A stretch of DNA of 64,000 nucleotides from Parabacteroides sp. TM07-1AC (GTDB lineage: Bacteria > Bacteroidota > Bacteroidia > Bacteroidales > Tannerellaceae): the NCBI RefSeq assembly GCF_003480915.1, contig NZ_QUKD01000007.1, forward strand, positions 62,001 through 126,000, read 5' to 3'. This document shows positions 55,024 through 63,475 of the stretch, piece after piece. Positions within the stretch are counted from its first letter, which is position 1, and each line of letters opens with the position of its first letter. Under the pieces are notes generated by a model. The model was not told the origin of the DNA. It worked only from the letters and a program-made list of their open reading frames with translations, and ran no database searches. A program made the translations under genes and the position numbers.

Positions 55024-55031
55024 TATATTTG
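55024..55031 (+). promoter_or_regulatory. -7 element of the DUF4476 lipoprotein gene
   Basis: TATATTTG matches TAnnTTTG, with a leader of about 40 nt. Confidence 0.5.
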
Positions 55032-55077
55032 TTTCCTGTAAATAAACAGTATGTATCATATATAAAGTTCGAAGATC

Positions 55078-55752
55078 ATGAAAACGAAAACATTCATAGC
55101 ACTGGCACTGATCATTTGCTCCATTTCTTTTTGTAGTTGCGGAAGTTACATGACCAGCAAAAGTGCTATCATGAAGATAGAAAAGGGGATGACCAAAAAG
55201 GAGGTTGTCAGTTTACTTGGAGAACCGGATTTCCGGCGCTTCGACGAACAAATGGAAGAATGGGAGTATAAAAAGATAAATGCACTCACGTCGGAAACAA
55301 CCATTGTCATAGTTGACTTTATCAATGAAAGGGTCAGTAATATGAACTCTTTCAATGGTGACAACTATCCTACTCCTCCTGTAGCCGTTTTCCCTCCCAA
55401 TGACGGCAATTACGGAGAACCATATCCTCCGCACCCGAATGGTCACGGAAGACCTTCGAGAGCCGTAAATGAAAGAGAGTTTCAGCAACTATACAATAAA
55501 GTCAAACAGAAACCTTTTAAAGACGACCAGCTGGAACTTCTCGAAATGGGAGTTTCCAATAAATATTTTACTTGTAAGCAGTGTGTACGTCTTATGTCTA
55601 TTTATACATTCGATGACGACAAACTGGAGGTATTGAATATAGTTGCTCCCCAAATCATCGACTTCGAAAATCAGGAAGAAATCATCAAATCTCTGAGTTT
55701 TATTTCCAGCGAAGAGAAAGCTGAAAAAATACTACGCCGGGCAAGAAAATGA
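55078..55752 (+). CDS. Lipoprotein with BamE-like and DUF4476 domains
   Basis: A 224-residue lipoprotein with a signal peptide ending FCSC (Cys21). A SmpA/OmlA (BamE)-like fold follows (MKIEKGMTKKEVVSLLGEPDFRRFDEQMEEWEYKK), then a Pro-rich linker (about 100-130) and a C-terminal DUF4476 domain (NEREFQQLYNKVKQKPFKDDQLELLEMG...). It is probably tethered to the outer membrane. The function is unknown; the BamE-like part hints at an envelope role. Its stop overlaps the start of the pseudouridine synthase gene. Confidence 0.82.
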   Translation: MKTKTFIALALIICSISFCSCGSYMTSKSAIMKIEKGMTKKEVVSLLGEPDFRRFDEQMEEWEYKKINALTSETTIVIVDFINERVSNMNSFNGDNYPTPPVAVFPPNDGNYGEPYPPHPNGHGRPSRAVNEREFQQLYNKVKQKPFKDDQLELLEMGVSNKYFTCKQCVRLMSIYTFDDDKLEVLNIVAPQIIDFENQEEIIKSLSFISSEEKAEKILRRARK

Positions 55753-57374
55753 ATAAATTCCATCTTTTTTCTTCCGCGGTCACGCATGTACCGCTACCGG
55801 AGAAGTTCACCTATCCGTTTCATTACACGCCCCATCCATTATGCAGGATGGCTGCAGAAGAAGTACAAAATTACCTGCAATGTAAAAAAGACTGGGAAAG
55901 CGATCTGAAGCAAGGCAAGATGTTCGGTGTCCTGATCGTACAAACATCTGCAGGGGAGGTCGGGTACCTGGCTGCTTTTTCCGGTATCCTGGTTGGAAAA
56001 AACCTGCATGAGTATTTCGTTCCCCCCATCTATGATCTGCAGCAGCCACAAGGATTCTTCAGTATCGGAGAAGAGCGGATCTCTGCCATAAATAGCCGTA
56101 TCGAACAGCTTCAGTCTTCCCCTGATCACCTGGCTGCCTGTCAGAAACTGGACGAAGCTGTTGCTTTGGCTGCCAAAGAGATTAATGTTGCCAAAGAGGA
56201 ACTAAAGAAAGCTCAGCAGAGACGTGAAGAAAGACGCCTCAACAATCCGGACGAGCACGAACTTTCGGCTATGATACATGAAAGCCAGTTTCAGAAAGCG
56301 GAGCTAAAACGACTGAAACAACAATGGAATGAGCGTATTGCTGCCATCCGGACAGAAACGGAGACATTCAAATCTGAAATAGAACGACTGAAAACGGAAC
56401 GTAAAACCCGTTCGGCAGCTTTGCAACAACAACTTTTTGAACAGTTCAAAATACTCAATGCCAAAGGAGAGGTAAGAGATTTATGTGACATTTTTAAAGA
56501 GACGGCACAGAAAACTCCGCCTGCCGGGGCCGGAGAGTGTGCTGCTCCCAAGCTTTTACAATATGCTTATCTGAACCGACTGAAACCGATCGCCATGGCT
56601 GAATTTTGGTGGGGCGATTCACCCAAAATGGAAATTCGTCATCACGGATATTTCTATCCAGCCTGTAAAGGAAAATGCGAGCCGATACTGAAACATATGT
56701 TGCAGGGATTGGATGTGGAGGATAACCCGTTACTGACAGACTTACACCGCCATACGGAACTTGAAATATTGTTTGAAGACGACTGGCTGCTGGCTATCAA
56801 TAAACCGGCAGGAATGTTATCCGTTCCCGGTAAAACCGATGCCGATTCAGTTTATCAACGATTAAAAACACGGTATCCCGATGCTACCGGCCCCATGATC
56901 GTACACAGGCTCGATATGGCTACATCCGGAATCTTATTAGTTGCAAAAACCAAAGAGGTACATCAGAATTTACAGGCGCAGTTCAAAAACCGGACAGTGA
57001 AAAAGCGTTATACGGCATTACTCGATGGTGTAATTGCAATTGATAACGGAATTATCGACTTACCTCTTTGCCTCGACCCGTCAGATCGTCCCCGCCAGAT
57101 CGTTAGCGAAGAATACGGAAAACCTGCCATAACAGAATACCAGGTCCTTTCCTATAATAAGAATCAAACACGCATTGCTTTTTACCCGCTTACAGGCCGT
57201 ACGCACCAGTTACGTGTACATGCTTCTCATCCGCAAGGTCTTAATACACCTATTGTCGGTGATGAACTATACGGGAAAGGAGCCGACCGTCTCTACCTGC
57301 ACGCTGAATTTCTGAAATTCCGGCATCCAATCTCCGGAGAAATAATCCGGATCGAAAAGAAAGCTGATTTTTAA
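55749..57374 (+). CDS. RluA-family pseudouridine synthase with long N-terminal domain
   Basis: A 541-residue protein. The first ~330 residues contain a long coiled-coil (about 120-240, AKEELKKAQQRREERRL...) and a Gly/Cys-rich PPAGAGECAAPKLLQYAY segment shared by a subgroup of RluA proteins. The C-terminal ~210 residues are the synthase, with HRLDMATSG carrying catalytic Asp389, and later GRTHQLRVHASH and the DELYG end. It isomerises specific uridines in rRNA or tRNA; the target is unknown. It overlaps the lipoprotein gene by 4 bp. Confidence 0.88.
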   Translation: MNKFHLFSSAVTHVPLPEKFTYPFHYTPHPLCRMAAEEVQNYLQCKKDWESDLKQGKMFGVLIVQTSAGEVGYLAAFSGILVGKNLHEYFVPPIYDLQQPQGFFSIGEERISAINSRIEQLQSSPDHLAACQKLDEAVALAAKEINVAKEELKKAQQRREERRLNNPDEHELSAMIHESQFQKAELKRLKQQWNERIAAIRTETETFKSEIERLKTERKTRSAALQQQLFEQFKILNAKGEVRDLCDIFKETAQKTPPAGAGECAAPKLLQYAYLNRLKPIAMAEFWWGDSPKMEIRHHGYFYPACKGKCEPILKHMLQGLDVEDNPLLTDLHRHTELEILFEDDWLLAINKPAGMLSVPGKTDADSVYQRLKTRYPDATGPMIVHRLDMATSGILLVAKTKEVHQNLQAQFKNRTVKKRYTALLDGVIAIDNGIIDLPLCLDPSDRPRQIVSEEYGKPAITEYQVLSYNKNQTRIAFYPLTGRTHQLRVHASHPQGLNTPIVGDELYGKGADRLYLHAEFLKFRHPISGEIIRIEKKADF

Positions 57375-57434
57375 TCATTAAGTTATTATTGTATTTCGAC
57401 AAGAACGGTAATTCCCCACATCCACAGGGATAGT

Positions 57435-57514
57435 GGGGAATTTCCCCCGTATAGGTGGGGATTTTCGCCCATGTATACGGGGAGTTTTCCCCATTGGGAT
57501 GGGGAAAAATTTCC
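57435..57514. repeat. Four G/C-tract palindromes at exact 22-bp spacing
   Basis: The units start at 57435 (GGGGAATTTCCCCC), 57457 (GGGGATTTTCGCCC), 57479 (GGGGAGTTTTCCCC) and 57501 (GGGGAAAAATTTCC), each 22 bp apart and each roughly GGGGA-TTTCCC with 8-bp spacers. An upstream ATTCCCCA (57411-57418) pairs with TGGGGAAT. This lies between the pseudouridine synthase and GNAT genes. Confidence 0.75.
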
Positions 57515-57552
57515 GCTACAATGGACTTTCTGTCACCTATAGATTAATTTCG

Positions 57553-57560
57553 TACTTTTG
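57553..57560 (+). promoter_or_regulatory. -7 element of the GNAT gene
   Basis: TACTTTTG matches TAnnTTTG, about 40 bp downstream of the palindrome array, with a leader of about 23 nt. Confidence 0.55.
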
Positions 57561-57589
57561 TTCTCCACATATATATATTCAAAACTAAT

Positions 57590-58495
57590 ATGATTTCAGC
57601 AAAAGATTACGACGAATTACTACAGTTATGGGAAGCTTCCGTAAGGAGCACGCATCACTTCCTGACAGAGGAAGATATACAATATTACAAACCTCTGATA
57701 CGTAACGAATATTTCCAGGCAGTAGAACTACACATCATCAGAGACGAACAAACACAGCATATCGCCGCGTTTATGGGGTTAAGTGAAGATTTGATTGAAA
57801 TGCTTTTTGTCCACCCTTCTCAACAAGGCAAAGGATATGGAAAGAAACTGGTTGAATTTGCCGTACGGAAAAAGAATATCCGGCAAGTAGACGTAAACGA
57901 ACAGAATGAACAGGCTTTGCATTTTTATCTGAACCGAGGGTTTGAGGTTATTTCCCGAGATGCCATCGACGGTCAAGGGAAACCTTATCCGATCCTGCAT
58001 ATGCAATTAAAACCGGTCCGGTTAAGAAAAGCAGAACCCGAAGATCTTCCGGAACTGCAATGTGTATTCGAAGAAAGTGTCAGAACCTCCTGCTGTAAAA
58101 ATTATTCTCCCGAACAAATAGATGTCTGGATAAACCGTGCATCCCCCGAACGTTGGAAGGAATTATTCAGTAGCGATCTGCAGTTCGTCATTGCAGAAGA
58201 AACAGACTCATTTCGGATCACAGGATTTACGTCATTCAATCAGCAGGGATATTTACACAGTATGTTTCTTTTACCTCAATTCCAGAGGAAAGGGATCGCC
58301 ACATTCTTATTGGATTATGCAGAAGATTTCGCACACCGGAACCAACTCCCATCTCTTTTTGCAGAAGTCAGCCTCACGGCACGCCCTTTCTTTGAAAAAC
58401 ACGGATTCATTGTTGAAGAAGAACAAGTCGTTAAAATAAAGAATATCGAAATGAGTAATTTCAAAATGCGTAAGTTCTTTACTCTAGATTCATAA
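57590..58495 (+). CDS. Tandem GNAT acetyltransferase
   Basis: A 301-residue fusion of two GNAT domains. The first (about 1-140) resembles YjaB-type proteins, with STHHFL, LFVHPSQQGKGYGKKLVEFA as the acetyl-CoA loop and VNEQNEQALHFYLNRGF. The second (about 143-300) has FLLPQFQRKGIATFLLDYA as its acetyl-CoA loop and ARPFFEKHGF. They may acetylate a small molecule or antibiotic; the substrate is unknown. The promoter lies just downstream of the palindrome array, which may control it (inference). Confidence 0.85.
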   Translation: MISAKDYDELLQLWEASVRSTHHFLTEEDIQYYKPLIRNEYFQAVELHIIRDEQTQHIAAFMGLSEDLIEMLFVHPSQQGKGYGKKLVEFAVRKKNIRQVDVNEQNEQALHFYLNRGFEVISRDAIDGQGKPYPILHMQLKPVRLRKAEPEDLPELQCVFEESVRTSCCKNYSPEQIDVWINRASPERWKELFSSDLQFVIAEETDSFRITGFTSFNQQGYLHSMFLLPQFQRKGIATFLLDYAEDFAHRNQLPSLFAEVSLTARPFFEKHGFIVEEEQVVKIKNIEMSNFKMRKFFTLDS

Positions 58496-58500
58496 ATACA

Positions 58501-58535
58501 AAAAAAGGAAAATCAGAAATGATTTTCCTTTTTTT
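58501..58535. terminator. Bidirectional terminator between GNAT gene and tRNA-Pro
   Basis: GGAAAATCA and TGATTTTCC form a 9-bp stem with a GAAA tetraloop, flanked by A6 on the left and T7 on the right, so it serves both convergent transcripts. Confidence 0.85.
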
Positions 58536-58539
58536 GTAG

Positions 58540-58613
58540 TCGGGATGAGAAGACTCGAACTTCCGACCTCCACGTCCCGAACGTGGCGCGCTAGCCAACT
58601 GTGCTACATCCCG
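58540..58613 (-). tRNA. tRNA-Pro (anticodon CGG)
   Basis: On the minus strand CGGGATG...CATCCCG forms the acceptor stem with discriminator A. The anticodon arm is CCACG-TTCGGGA-CGTGG, so the anticodon is CGG (Pro). The T arm contains GTTCGAGTC. CCA is not encoded. It has its own promoter upstream. Confidence 0.93.
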
Positions 58614-58629
58614 TTTTTGATTACGGCTG

Positions 58630-58659
58630 CAAAGGTACAACAATTTTTGAACCCACAAA
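58630..58659 (-). promoter_or_regulatory. Promoter of tRNA-Pro
   Basis: On the minus strand TTTG (58656-58659) and TACCTTTG (58630-58637) are 18 bp apart, a good match. Confidence 0.7.
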
Positions 58660-58747
58660 CACTTTTGCTGTTTTTTTTCAAAAAAAAGTGCATTCGCCCC
58701 TTCAAATTCTTTTAATACATTTTTTTCGACATTTTTTTCATGAAACG

Positions 58748-58778
58748 TTTGGAGTGTATCATTTTTTCCCTACCTTTG
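58748..58778 (+). promoter_or_regulatory. Promoter of tRNA-Phe
   Basis: TTTG (58748-58751) and TACCTTTG (58771-58778) are 19 bp apart, an ideal Bacteroidales promoter, ending about 22 bp before the tRNA. Confidence 0.8.
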
Positions 58779-58799
58779 CACCCGTTAAACAAAACAAAC

Positions 58800-58872
58800 G
58801 GTACCATAGCTCAGTTGGTAGAGCAAAGGACTGAAAATCCTTGTGTCCCCGGTTCGATTCCTGGTGGTACCA
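58800..58872 (+). tRNA. tRNA-Phe (anticodon GAA)
   Basis: GGTACCA/TGGTACC acceptor stem, discriminator A, D arm with GCTCAGTTGGTAGAGC, anticodon arm AAGGA-CTGAAAA-TCCTT giving GAA, and T arm GGTTCGATTCC. 73 nt, with no encoded CCA. Confidence 0.96.
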
Positions 58873-59053
58873 CTGAGAATCAAGCAGTTATCCAAAAGAT
58901 GACTGCTTTTTTTATGTCTATCAGGTTACCTTCCACTTAATACAAGATCAAGCTTTTCTCATTTCGTCAAGTAAAACCCTCCGTTCGTCAGATTAATTTG
59001 AAAGCCCCATTGCTTCAGATTAGTTTTGAACCCGAAATCTAAAAGATAAAATT

Positions 59054-61486
59054 ATGAAATACAACAAAATGTATGCCTTGGTTGTATTGCTGATTCAATC
59101 GATCAGTATATTAGCACAATCAGTTATATCAGGTAAAATAATAGACAAAAACGGTGAGCCTATAGCCAGTACAACAGTATTATTACTGAACAATGCAGAT
59201 TCCACCTATATTACGGGCACAGCATCAGATAAAGACGGACGGTTTGAAATTCCGAAAATCAGACCAGACAACTATATCCTTTCATTTTCTATGATAGGAT
59301 TTAGAAAAATCTACAGGCAACAGCAAGTCGGACAAAACACAAAGAATGACCTGGGCGATGTAGTCCTGGATGAAGAATCTTACGGATTATCTACTATATA
59401 CGTTACCGGAAAAAGACCTCCTGTTAAAATTGAAGCTGGAAAAATAACTGTCAACCTCTCGTCTGCCTTATTGAGTACAGATGGCAATATACTCGACGCG
59501 TTAAGAAAATTACCGGGAGTCATCGTTCAAAATGATGGGACGATTATATTAAACGGCAAATCAGGAGCAAATGTGTTAATCGATGACAAAATAACTTACC
59601 TGTCGGGAGAAAACTTGATCAATTATCTGAGTTCTATCCCTGCCAGTTCAATAGAAAATATCGAACTGATAGCCCAGCCGTCATCCAAATACGATGCCTC
59701 GGGTAGTTCAGGCATCATCAATATTCAAAAAAAGAAAATAAAAGAACAAGGTATCAATATAGCTGTATCGACCGCTGTGGAAAGAGGAAAGTATGCCAGA
59801 GGAAACGAAAGTTTATCCCTGAACATTCGACATAACAAATTGAATATGTATGTCGACTACTCCAATGTTTGGGGAGAAAATCTCATAGTGCTATCAGTCT
59901 CCGGACATTATTTGGATCCGGTAACATCAGAACCGCTTGAACTTCGAAAAGATTTTGTAAGTAATATAGCCAGGCAATCCGTAGGACATAATCTAAAAAC
60001 AGGGATAGATTATGATTTATCGGACAAGATCACTATGGGAGCCTACTTCTCTTCAAATTGGTATAACAGAGATAAAAATGAAGTGACCATATCGGAATTT
60101 TTCAACAATAACAAACCTCAAAGCGACTCCACTTTGACAGCTATAAGTGCAATAGATCACAATTACACCAACATCACAGGAGGAGCTGGAATTGTATACA
60201 AATTTGCGAAAACAGGAAAATGGGATGCAGCTTTTGATTACCAGCTTTTTGACCAAAAAGATGACCATCTGTTAAAATCTTCTTTTCTGACACATGTTAA
60301 TCCGGTAAAAGAAGATACATTATCCGGTAAAACAAAGGGAGATATTAGAATATACAGTGGGCAAACAAATCTGAGTTTCGATATATCCGGGAAGTTCGGT
60401 GTCGAAGCCGGACTCAAATCCGTTTTCGTAAATACCGGCAGTAATGCTTTGTATAAAAAACTGATTAACGGCAGTTGGTTAAGAGACAATAATCTCAGTA
60501 GCAATTTCAAATATAAAGAAAACATTAACGCAGGATATTTTCAATTAAACGCCAAATGGTCTCCTCGATTTTCAACAGCAATTGGCCTACGACTGGAAAA
60601 CACATACACAAAAAGTCATTATAGCTCAACTGTTCAGGATACAACCTTCAGTAAAAATACCCTGCACCTTTTTCCTACTTTCATGACGCAATATCAGCTC
60701 TCCGAAAACTATGATTTGTCCATGATATATGGTCGTCGTATTATCCGCCCCAATTACAGGAATATGAATCCTTTTGTTGAGGTCAGAGATCAGTTCTTAT
60801 ATGAGCAAGGAAACACTGAATTGAAACCCGAATTGATTGACAATATGGAAATTTCTTTGATATTCAGAAAAATATGTTCATTTAATGTTTTCTACTCACA
60901 TAGGAGCGATCCTATTTCATTAAGTTTTATGGTCGAGGACAATAGCCGTGTCCTGGTTATGCCGCTGAATTTATCGGGCAACAATTCATTTGGATTAAGA
61001 TTAGGATTAAATGGCATACCCCTTTTCAACTGGTGGACTGCTCACATAAACGGTTCTTTAACTTATAAAAAATTCGATTGGATGATGTCTGGGAAAACCT
61101 TTAAAAATGAGGTAATAACACCCATGATCCATATCAACAACCAATTTACATTACCTTGTGGATGGAGAGCTGAGGCTTTCGGATTTTACAGCGGCAAGAT
61201 GATTGAAGGACAAACCAAAGTAAAACCTTTATGGACAATGTCGCTCGGTATTCGCAAGAACCTGTTGAATGACAAATTAAGTTTGTATATTTACGCACAC
61301 GACATCTTCCATTCTAATCGTCCCCATGTATCTGTAGATAGTAACTATCTGTATTATACATCGAAAGAAAAAAGCGACACAAGAATGATAGGAATATCGC
61401 TCGGTTATCGATTCAATCGAGGCAGGGAAATAAAAAAATCTCAAACAGGAGATCGAATAGAAGAAAGTAAACGAATAGGTTTGTAA
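59054..61486 (+). CDS. Outer-membrane barrel receptor (TonB-receptor-like)
   Basis: An 810-residue outer-membrane protein with a signal peptide cut after ISILAQ (about residue 22). It starts with a CarboxypepD_reg-like domain (VISGKIIDKNGEPIASTTVLLL), then a plug-like domain (about 110-220, LDALRKLPGVIVQNDGTIILNGK), then a long beta-barrel of the Bacteroidetes outer-membrane-barrel family ending at residue 810. No TonB box is obvious. It probably takes up or binds a peptide, siderophore or similar ligand. The LytS/LytTR pair encoded 18 bp downstream suggests ligand-dependent regulation (inference). Confidence 0.85.
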   Translation: MKYNKMYALVVLLIQSISILAQSVISGKIIDKNGEPIASTTVLLLNNADSTYITGTASDKDGRFEIPKIRPDNYILSFSMIGFRKIYRQQQVGQNTKNDLGDVVLDEESYGLSTIYVTGKRPPVKIEAGKITVNLSSALLSTDGNILDALRKLPGVIVQNDGTIILNGKSGANVLIDDKITYLSGENLINYLSSIPASSIENIELIAQPSSKYDASGSSGIINIQKKKIKEQGINIAVSTAVERGKYARGNESLSLNIRHNKLNMYVDYSNVWGENLIVLSVSGHYLDPVTSEPLELRKDFVSNIARQSVGHNLKTGIDYDLSDKITMGAYFSSNWYNRDKNEVTISEFFNNNKPQSDSTLTAISAIDHNYTNITGGAGIVYKFAKTGKWDAAFDYQLFDQKDDHLLKSSFLTHVNPVKEDTLSGKTKGDIRIYSGQTNLSFDISGKFGVEAGLKSVFVNTGSNALYKKLINGSWLRDNNLSSNFKYKENINAGYFQLNAKWSPRFSTAIGLRLENTYTKSHYSSTVQDTTFSKNTLHLFPTFMTQYQLSENYDLSMIYGRRIIRPNYRNMNPFVEVRDQFLYEQGNTELKPELIDNMEISLIFRKICSFNVFYSHRSDPISLSFMVEDNSRVLVMPLNLSGNNSFGLRLGLNGIPLFNWWTAHINGSLTYKKFDWMMSGKTFKNEVITPMIHINNQFTLPCGWRAEAFGFYSGKMIEGQTKVKPLWTMSLGIRKNLLNDKLSLYIYAHDIFHSNRPHVSVDSNYLYYTSKEKSDTRMIGISLGYRFNRGREIKKSQTGDRIEESKRIGL

Positions 61487-61504
61487 CATCAAAAATAAAA
61501 ACAC

Positions 61505-62554
61505 ATGAACTTAAAGCATGAATGGGTCATTCCCTTCTTTTTAGCATTAACGCTTTCAGTCTGCTTATTTATTATTGTGGACATCACCTATGATGAAAGA
61601 ATATGGGAATTCAGTTTTTTTACTTTAAAAGCCCGTGTTCAGGCTTTTGGGGTAACGATGGTCTCATTTTATCTGGGAAGTTATCTTTTTCGGCGAATAG
61701 CTCACTTTTTTATAAATAAGAGCAAAGATGAAAAAAGAGCAAACTGGAAAGAGTATGTGTTTGTTTTTTTGATGAATATCATCCTCTTAAATATCATGCA
61801 TATATTTATTATGGCTTATATCACTCATATGTTTGATGAGGCTTCTTTCAGATGGAGGGAATCTGCTTTGATCAACGTGATGGGATCTGTCCTTTTACTA
61901 CTTTACTATACGATAATACGCAATGGGGTTTTATTCAAAAGTTTTATTGAACAAAACCATCAATTGGAAAAGGTTAAAGTAGATCAATTAGAAACCGAGC
62001 TGAAATTCCTGAAATCGCAATACCACCCACATTTTCTGTTCAATGCTTTAAACACCATTTATTTTCAGGTAGATGATAAAAACGAGGAAGCAAAGCTCAG
62101 TATCGAACAGTTATCAGACCTGTTGCGTTATCAACTCTATAGTATAGAACAGGAAGTGACCATGGAGCAGGAAATAAATTACCTGAGGTCGTACATCGCT
62201 TTTCAACAGCTACGAATGAGTGAAAGGCTTGTTTTAGATCTATATTTTGATCCGGGATTGAAAGGGCAGAAAATACATCCTCTTTTGTTTCAGCCTTTGA
62301 TCGAAAATGCGTTTAAATATGTAAGGGGTGAATACAAAATACAGCTTGAAATGAAATTAAAGGGAGATCAAATCCAGTTCGAGATAACAAATTCTATATC
62401 TCCATCCCAAAACTCCAGCAATAAAAAGGGTCAAGGGATAGGAATTGAGAATCTGAAGCGACGGCTCGATCTCCTGTATCCCAACAGATATAACTTAAAT
62501 ATTACACAAACAGAAAATCAGTTTACCACTAAATTGACCATAAATACAGATTGA
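61505..62554 (+). CDS. LytS-type sensor histidine kinase
   Basis: A 349-residue kinase with four transmembrane helices in the first ~150 residues, a short linker, then the His_kinase domain QYHPHFLFNALNTIYFQV (His176) and a HATPase domain (PLIENAFKYV near residue 260, GIGIENLKRRL near 315). It has no large sensor domain, so it may sense the membrane or a partner, perhaps the receptor upstream. Its stop is followed after 1 bp by the response regulator. Confidence 0.9.
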   Translation: MNLKHEWVIPFFLALTLSVCLFIIVDITYDERIWEFSFFTLKARVQAFGVTMVSFYLGSYLFRRIAHFFINKSKDEKRANWKEYVFVFLMNIILLNIMHIFIMAYITHMFDEASFRWRESALINVMGSVLLLLYYTIIRNGVLFKSFIEQNHQLEKVKVDQLETELKFLKSQYHPHFLFNALNTIYFQVDDKNEEAKLSIEQLSDLLRYQLYSIEQEVTMEQEINYLRSYIAFQQLRMSERLVLDLYFDPGLKGQKIHPLLFQPLIENAFKYVRGEYKIQLEMKLKGDQIQFEITNSISPSQNSSNKKGQGIGIENLKRRLDLLYPNRYNLNITQTENQFTTKLTINTD

Positions 62555-62555
62555 T

Positions 62556-63260
62556 ATGAAAATAAAATGTATTATTACAGATGATGAGCCCATGGCTAGA
62601 AAAGGCTTACGAGGTTATATCGATAAAATAGAGTTTCTCACATTGATCGGGGAATGCGAAGATGCCATTCAGCTAAACGCCATGTTGAAGACCAGACAGG
62701 TTGACCTGATCTTTCTCGATATTGAAATGCCCGAGATGACAGGAATAGAATTATTGTCAAATCTCACTAATTCTCCTAAAGTGATTATTGTATCAGCTTA
62801 TGAACAATATGCCCTCAAAGGATATGAATTTGATGTAGTGGATTATTTGCTGAAGCCTGTATCTTTTGACCGCTTCCTTAAATCCGTCAATAGGGTTCAT
62901 GACCTGTTCCAAACGGAACAAAAGGAAGGCGATGATTATATATTTGTGAAAAGCGACAAGCAGTTAAAGAAAATCATGTTCAAAGATATTCTCTTCATTG
63001 AAAGCATGGAAAATTATGTTATCATTCAGACAACCTCATCTAAAGAAGTTGTGTATACGACTTTGAAACAAATCTATGAATCATTACCCTCGAACATTTT
63101 TTATCAAACCCATCGTTCATATATTGTAAATATCAACCAGATAAATGCCATTGATGGAAATCAGTTGAACATAAATTCATATAAAATACCCGTGGCCCGA
63201 AATTTTAAAGATGAAATCTTTCATTTGATACTCAATAACCGATTAATAAGCAAAAACTAA
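62556..63260 (+). CDS. LytTR response regulator
   Basis: A 234-residue LytR/AlgR-type regulator. The receiver domain has DDEP near the N terminus and phospho-acceptor Asp55 in LIFLDIEMPEMTG. A linker and a LytTR DNA-binding domain follow (VKSDKQLKKIMFKDILFIESMENYVIIQT ... YQTHRSYIVNINQINAI). It probably controls the receptor operon or nearby genes. Confidence 0.92.
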   Translation: MKIKCIITDDEPMARKGLRGYIDKIEFLTLIGECEDAIQLNAMLKTRQVDLIFLDIEMPEMTGIELLSNLTNSPKVIIVSAYEQYALKGYEFDVVDYLLKPVSFDRFLKSVNRVHDLFQTEQKEGDDYIFVKSDKQLKKIMFKDILFIESMENYVIIQTTSSKEVVYTTLKQIYESLPSNIFYQTHRSYIVNINQINAIDGNQLNINSYKIPVARNFKDEIFHLILNNRLISKN

Positions 63261-63326
63261 AAACATTTACTCCCCCAAACGACCGGGATAAAAATAACAA
63301 AACAAACAAACGCAATCCGGAGAAAA

Positions 63327-63430
63327 GGAATGTAAAGTAAATTTTTGAATGTGCTTTGCATATTTGAGTTATTTTAATTTTAAACCCTGATTCAGAAATA
63401 CAGTACAAAGCTATTCCTCTTTACATTCCT
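63327..63430. repeat. Widely spaced 12-bp inverted repeat
   Basis: AGGAATGTAAAG (63327-63338) and CTTTACATTCCT (63419-63430) are perfect inverted repeats 80 bp apart, between the LytTR gene and the converging barrel gene. They could be LytTR-type binding sites or a transcript hairpin base; not assigned. Confidence 0.45.
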
Positions 63431-63475
63431 ATGCTATTTTTTGACAAACGGTCACTTTCTATTGGTGAACTGTAA

